DNA of 17,442 bases from JBHHYS01 sp046757645. GTDB taxonomy: Bacteria > Acidobacteriota > Terriglobia > Acidiferrales > 2-02-FULL-67-57. The stretch covers positions 1-17,442 of the forward strand of contig JBHHYS010000051.1 in assembly GCA_046757645.1 (NCBI GenBank), read 5' to 3'. The notes beneath the pieces are model-generated. The model did not search any database and was not told the origin of the DNA. It was given only the letters and a program-made list of their open reading frames with translations. This document shows positions 14,609 through 17,442 of this stretch, in pieces (position 1 is the first letter of the stretch; every line of letters starts with the position of its first letter). Both the position numbers and the translations under genes were made by a program.

Positions 14609-14615
14609 GCCGGGG

Positions 14616-14933
14616 ATGACGCTGGCGGAAACCCTGGTCGCCGTCTGGCAGCAAGCGCTGGCCGAAGAGAAAAGCCTTGTGGAGTTGGAGGGAAAGCGCT
14701 ACGGGGTCGAGCGCACGCGGGCGAAAAAACTGCGCACGGTGGAGTTCACCTACGGCGCCCACCGCCTCGCTGGCATCGAGCAGAATCCCGAGACCCAATC
14801 GCGCTGGGCCGCGCTGGCCCGCCAGGGAAAGCGGATTATGCAGTTCAGCTGCCAGGGGCGTTACGTGGGAAACGTGTGCGAAGGGAAGCTCGCCCGCTAC
14901 CCCGCCTGGCAAGCTCTCCGCCTCCCCGAGTGA
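14616..14933 (+). CDS. small cytoplasmic protein of unknown function
   Basis: The 105-residue protein has no signal peptide or membrane segment. It starts with a helix (TLAETLVAVWQQALAEEKSL) followed by a beta-rich stretch (VELEGKRYGVERTRAKKLRT, VEFTYGAHRLAGIEQNPETQ) and the end KRIMQFSCQGRYVGNVCEGK. Trp, Tyr and Cys use and codon choice match the neighbouring real genes, and the reverse strand gives no better candidate. I do not recognise a named family, though the pattern resembles short uncharacterised proteins I associate with Acidobacteria. The promoter position favours ATG 14616 over ATG 14607 (three residues longer). It is divergent from the envelope operon. Confidence 0.68.
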   Translation: MTLAETLVAVWQQALAEEKSLVELEGKRYGVERTRAKKLRTVEFTYGAHRLAGIEQNPETQSRWAALARQGKRIMQFSCQGRYVGNVCEGKLARYPAWQALRLPE

Positions 14934-15015
14934 ACTCCAACTTCCCGCCGAGCGCCTCGCGCCGTGGTCTAGAATGTCCGCACCGGGACCTATCAACTGA
15001 CCCGTGGAGGGGGCT

Positions 15016-15294
15016 ATGCTGCAAAGGCGAGAATTCTTGCAAGCGGTGAGCGCCGCGGCCGCTCTGGCCGGGTTCTACGCCTCGGCGGAGGGGTTGGCGG
15101 CTGTGCCCGGAGCCGACCTCGGCCTGGTGGAGCGCCTGCTCTGCCCGGAGGCGCCTCCTTGACGTGCACCGGATCCGCTCCGCGGCACCTCCGCCACCTG
15201 CCTGCGGCTCTCCACCCACATCTACCATAGCTTCGCCCAGCTCGACCGCTTCCTCGACGCCCTCAGCGACTACCTGGGCGCGGACAGAGGCTGA
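15016..15294 (+). pseudogene. remnant of a Tat-exported class V aminotransferase (cysteine-desulfurase-like)
   Basis: An ATG with GGAGGGGG upstream starts MLQRREFLQAVSAAAALAGF, a twin-arginine type signal seen in exported PLP enzymes. After 48 codons there is a TGA (15160-15162). The same frame then continues with CLRLSTHIYHSFAQLDRFLD to a second TGA at 15292-15294. That piece matches the usual C-terminus of class V aminotransferases of the cysteine desulfurase/isopenicillin-N-epimerase group. The catalytic centre, about 300-350 residues including the PLP lysine, is missing. The gene has therefore lost its middle by deletion and cannot be an active enzyme. The 48-residue open part could still be translated. 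The TGA at 15160 is not supported as selenocysteine. Confidence 0.65.
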
Positions 15295-15332
15295 GCTTCA
15301 GCCCGACCTTGTCTTCCAGCCCAGACCGGTAG

Positions 15333-15378
15333 CGCGGGTTGGCCTGCCTGCCGCAGCTAGGCCTCAGGCCTACCCGCG
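15333..15378. repeat. 14-bp inverted repeat, REP-like or terminator
   Basis: CGCGGGTTGGCCTG (15333-15346) pairs with CAGGCCTACCCGCG (15365-15378), with one mismatch. TAGGCCT/AGGCCTA around 15358-15372 offers a competing hairpin. It follows the aminotransferase remnant and carries GGTAGC at its left edge (15328-15333), as do the repeats near 5173 and 15399. Confidence 0.5.
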
Positions 15379-15398
15379 GCTTGCAAGAAAAGACCGCA

Positions 15399-15452
15399 GG
15401 TAGCCCTGGTGAGCGAGCCCGACGGCTGCGGGCTCGGGCAACCGGCGCTACC
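15399..15452. repeat. long bulged hairpin bounded by GGTAGC/GCTACC
   Basis: GGTAGC (15399-15404) pairs with GCTACC (15447-15452), and CGAGCCC (15414-15420) with GGGCTCG (15430-15436). CCTGGT and ACCGG can pair between them with one bulge. The GGTAGC/GCTACC ends are shared with modules of the island at 5173-5431, so both probably belong to one repeat family. Together with the preceding inverted repeat it fills the gene-free stretch before the nrdJ promoters. Confidence 0.5.
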
Positions 15453-15483
15453 TTTTAGGAGAGTATCCCGGAGCGAAATTCGC

Positions 15484-15514
15484 TTGACTCTTCGCCCGGT
15501 GTTCGCTCTACAAT
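15484..15514 (+). promoter_or_regulatory. upstream nrdJ promoter P1
   Basis: TTGACT (15484-15489) and TACAAT (15509-15514) are separated by 19 bases, slightly long. The -10 lies inside the NrdR-box candidate, so repressor binding would block the polymerase. Confidence 0.45.
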
Positions 15515-15523
15515 ATATAGGCG
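15508..15523 (+). promoter_or_regulatory. candidate NrdR box upstream of nrdJ
   Basis: The core CAATATATAG (15511-15520) matches all ten core positions of the NrdR consensus CWATATATWG as I recall it, though the outer three bases on each side are poor. NrdR represses ribonucleotide reductase genes in many bacteria. Boxes usually come in pairs about 31 bases apart, and no second copy is seen at that spacing on either side. Confidence 0.45.
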
Positions 15524-15561
15524 GCTTTGGGGAGAGAACTACGACCCGCTGCATTTTTTGC

Positions 15562-15590
15562 TTGACAACCCCAAGCAGCGGACGTATAAG
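15562..15590 (+). promoter_or_regulatory. downstream nrdJ promoter P2
   Basis: TTGACA (15562-15567), a 17-base spacer and TATAAG (15585-15590) form a near-consensus housekeeping promoter, the best in the window. Transcription would begin near 15597, leaving a leader of about 130 bases. Confidence 0.65.
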
Positions 15591-15596
15591 GCGCCC

Positions 15597-15729
15597 GCAA
15601 CGGGGTCGCCTCAGGTACTGCGAAGCCGCAGCGTCAGAAACGAGGGAGCCCGTTCCTCTTTTCGGGAAGCAGGGGCCCAGCAGGCACGCAAGAAGGCGGT
15701 GCATCCCCTCTAACGAGGAGCGGCGACTA
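15597..15729 (+). other. long nrdJ leader, possibly structured
   Basis: The leader contains the hairpin CTGCG-AAGC-CGCAG (15618-15631) and several complementary GGGCCC/CCCG stretches. Just before the gene it has CCTC-TAAC-GAGG (15707-15718), which holds most of the Shine-Dalgarno GAGGAG (15715-15720) in its 3' arm. No clear cobalamin-riboswitch B12 box was seen. An RNA motif named after nrdJ has been reported, I believe, but I cannot check a match. Confidence 0.35.
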
Positions 15730-17442
15730 ATGGGTGAACGGGAAGTGGTCTCCAGTTCGAAAGCTCAAGCCGGATTGACGTTCCAGCGGCGATTCACCCG
15801 GGCCGGGGTGTCGCCTTACGATGAGGTGCAGTGGGAGCGGCGCACCGCCGCGATTATCAACGAGGGGGGCGAGGTCATCTTCGAGCAAACCGACGTCGAA
15901 GTGCCCGTCGATTGGTCGCAGACCGCCACCAACATCGTCGCCTCCAAGTATTTCCACGGCAAGCGGGGCACCCCGGAGCGGGAGTCGAGCGTCCGGCAGT
16001 TGGTGGGGCGGGTGGCCGACACGCTGGCGCGCTGGGGCGAGGCGGGAGGCTACTTCGCCACTCCCGGCGACCGCGACATCTTCCACGACGAGCTCACCTA
16101 TATGCTGCTCCACCAGATGGTCGCCTTTAACTCCCCGGTGTGGTTCAACGTGGGCGTGCAGTCCCGGCCGCAGTGCTCGGCCTGCTTCATCAACTCCGTT
16201 CAGGACTGCATGGACTCCATCCTGTCACTGGCCAAGACCGAGGGGATGCTCTTCAAGTGGGGTTCGGGGACAGGCACGAACTTCTCTACCCTGCGGGGCT
16301 CGATGGAAACGCTCTCCGGGGGCGGCAGCGCCTCCGGGCCGGTCAGCTTCATGCGCGGGTTTGACGCCTTTGCCGGAGTGATCAAGTCGGGCGGCAAGAC
16401 GCGGCGGGCCGCCAAAATGGTCATCCTGAACGTTGACCACCCCGATATCGAGGAGTTCATCAGTTGCAAGGCCCGGGAGGAGCGCAAAGCCTGGGCGCTA
16501 GCGGGGCTGGGCTATGACGATTCCCTCGATGGCGAAGCCTACAGCTCCATCTTTTTCCAGAATGCCAACCACTCCGTGCGGGTCACCGACGACTTCATGC
16601 AGGCGGTGGTGGAGGACCGGGCCTGGCGCACCCGCGCGATCTTGACCGGCCAGCCGCTGCGCGACTACCGCGCCCGCGACCTGCTCCGGCAGATGGCCGA
16701 GGCGGCCCACCAGTGCGGCGACCCCGGCATCCAGTTCGACACCACCATCAACCGCTGGCACACCTGCAAGGCCACCGGGCGCATCAACGCCTCCAACCCC
16801 TGCTCCGAGTACATGTTCCTGGACGATACAGCCTGCAACCTGGCGTCGCTCAACCTGATGAAGTTTGTGGAGGGGGCGGGGAACTTCGATGTGGCCTCCT
16901 TCCGGCACGGGGTGGACGTGGTAATCACCGCCATGGAAATCATCGTCGACAACGCCAGCTACCCCACCGAGAACATCACCCGCAACTCCCACCACTACCG
17001 CCCCTTGGGGCTGGGCTACGCCAACCTGGGAGCCTTGCTGATGGCCTCGGGCGTGCCCTACGACTCCGACCAGGGCCGGGATATCGCCGCGGCCATCACC
17101 GCCCTGCTTACCGGCCAAGCCTACTTGAGCAGCGCCCGCATCGCCGAGGTCATGGGCCCCTTCCCGGACTACCTGCCCAACCCTGACTCCATGCTGGGCG
17201 TGATCGCCATGCACCGCGATGCCCTCCGCGGCAGCAACCCCGGAAACCTCTCCCCGGCGCTGCAGGCCGCCGCCCAGGACGCCTGGGACCAGGCGCTGGC
17301 CGAAGGCCACAAACACGGCTACCGCAACTCCCAGACTACAGTGATCGCCCCTACGGGCACCATCGCCTTCATGATGGACTGCGACACCACGGGCATCGAG
17401 CCCGACCTGGCCCTGGTGAAGTACAAGCGGCTGGTGGGCGGG
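15730..17442 (+). CDS. nrdJ: vitamin B12-dependent (class II) ribonucleotide reductase, 5' part
   Basis: The frame is open from ATG 15730 through the right edge (571 codons, no stop), so the gene is cut by the window. It encodes the adenosylcobalamin-dependent enzyme that makes deoxyribonucleotides with or without oxygen. Family features include VAFNSPVWFNVG (131-142), the redox cysteine region QCSACFINSVQDC (148-160), WGSGTGTNFSTLRG (177-190), GGKTRRAAKMVILNVDHPDI (221-240), the active-site N-x-C-x-E as NPCSE (356-360), and PTGTIAFMMDCDTTGIEPD near the end of the visible part. The ribosome site GAGGAG lies nine bases upstream. Regulation is suggested by the NrdR-like box, two promoters and the long leader. 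No NrdR or cobalamin gene is present in the window. The usual C-terminal part, with the second redox cysteine pair, lies beyond the edge. Confidence 0.95.
   Translation, partial: MGEREVVSSSKAQAGLTFQRRFTRAGVSPYDEVQWERRTAAIINEGGEVIFEQTDVEVPVDWSQTATNIVASKYFHGKRGTPERESSVRQLVGRVADTLARWGEAGGYFATPGDRDIFHDELTYMLLHQMVAFNSPVWFNVGVQSRPQCSACFINSVQDCMDSILSLAKTEGMLFKWGSGTGTNFSTLRGSMETLSGGGSASGPVSFMRGFDAFAGVIKSGGKTRRAAKMVILNVDHPDIEEFISCKAREERKAWALAGLGYDDSLDGEAYSSIFFQNANHSVRVTDDFMQAVVEDRAWRTRAILTGQPLRDYRARDLLRQMAEAAHQCGDPGIQFDTTINRWHTCKATGRINASNPCSEYMFLDDTACNLASLNLMKFVEGAGNFDVASFRHGVDVVITAMEIIVDNASYPTENITRNSHHYRPLGLGYANLGALLMASGVPYDSDQGRDIAAAITALLTGQAYLSSARIAEVMGPFPDYLPNPDSMLGVIAMHRDALRGSNPGNLSPALQAAAQDAWDQALAEGHKHGYRNSQTTVIAPTGTIAFMMDCDTTGIEPDLALVKYKRLVGG

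Noticed and set aside
15160..15162. A second in-frame TGA as a possible selenocysteine codon
   Set aside because: It does not sit at a conserved Cys, the sequence before it is not conserved family sequence, no suitable hairpin follows at the right spacing, and the catalytic core of the enzyme is missing, so gene decay explains it.
15597..15729. Cobalamin riboswitch or a small stable RNA (SRP, tmRNA or 6S) in the nrdJ leader
   Set aside because: No B12 box and none of the conserved stretches of SRP RNA or tmRNA were seen, so it is recorded only as an unassigned leader.
16498..17316. 272-codon minus-strand frame inside nrdJ
   Set aside because: Gly/Val/Ala-rich antisense shadow; nrdJ is certain on the + strand.

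Overview
The window is GC-rich (about 60-65% by eye) and almost certainly comes from an Acidobacteriota bacterium, probably a metagenome-assembled one. The best marker is the exported von Willebrand A protein at 11462-12445, which has the architecture of the 'VWFA-related Acidobacterial' family. Exported DUF4410-like and DUF4139 proteins and palindromic repeats of a kind common in GC-rich environmental genomes fit this. No tRNA, rRNA, CRISPR array, transposase or phage gene was seen.

Layout. 1-2832: the last residues of a + strand gene, then a large convergent polytopic membrane protein with a spermidine-synthase-like SAM-binding domain. Its cytoplasmic loops carry a 33-nt tandem triplication and an in-frame piece resembling a dispersed repeat. 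2919-5000: an exported DUF4139 protein. 5001-5603: an island of palindromic repeats. 5604-7402: divergent genes for an exported protein-L-isoaspartate methyltransferase and a CPBP membrane protease. 7718-9272: a two-domain thiosulfate sulfurtransferase and a short beta-carbonic anhydrase of the mycobacterial Rv1284 type, separated by a hairpin-rich spacer. 9328-14506: minus-strand envelope genes. These are an exported coiled-coil protein with its own promoter and, upstream of it, a putative seven-gene operon: two tiny membrane proteins, two DUF4410-like exported proteins, the VWA protein, a small membrane protein and a DUF3179 protein. 14616-15294: a small conserved-looking protein and the remnant of a Tat-exported class V aminotransferase. 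15295-15729: inverted repeats, then tandem promoters and a long leader. 15730-end: the first 571 codons of nrdJ, the B12-dependent ribonucleotide reductase.

Most notable result. The DUF3179 gene at 10104-11150 (minus) contains one in-frame TGA. It falls where the family has the first Cys of its CPLC-type motif, and a 7-bp hairpin with a GGUCU loop starts its loop 20 nt downstream, which fits a bacterial SECIS. I read it as a probable selenoprotein that ordinary gene calling would split into two fragments. The main alternative is a nonsense mutation or sequencing error.

The other regulatory highlight is nrdJ. An upstream promoter has a -10 overlapped by a perfect NrdR-box core, and a second promoter (TTGACA-17-TATAAG) produces a leader of about 130 nt whose Shine-Dalgarno sequence sits in a small hairpin.
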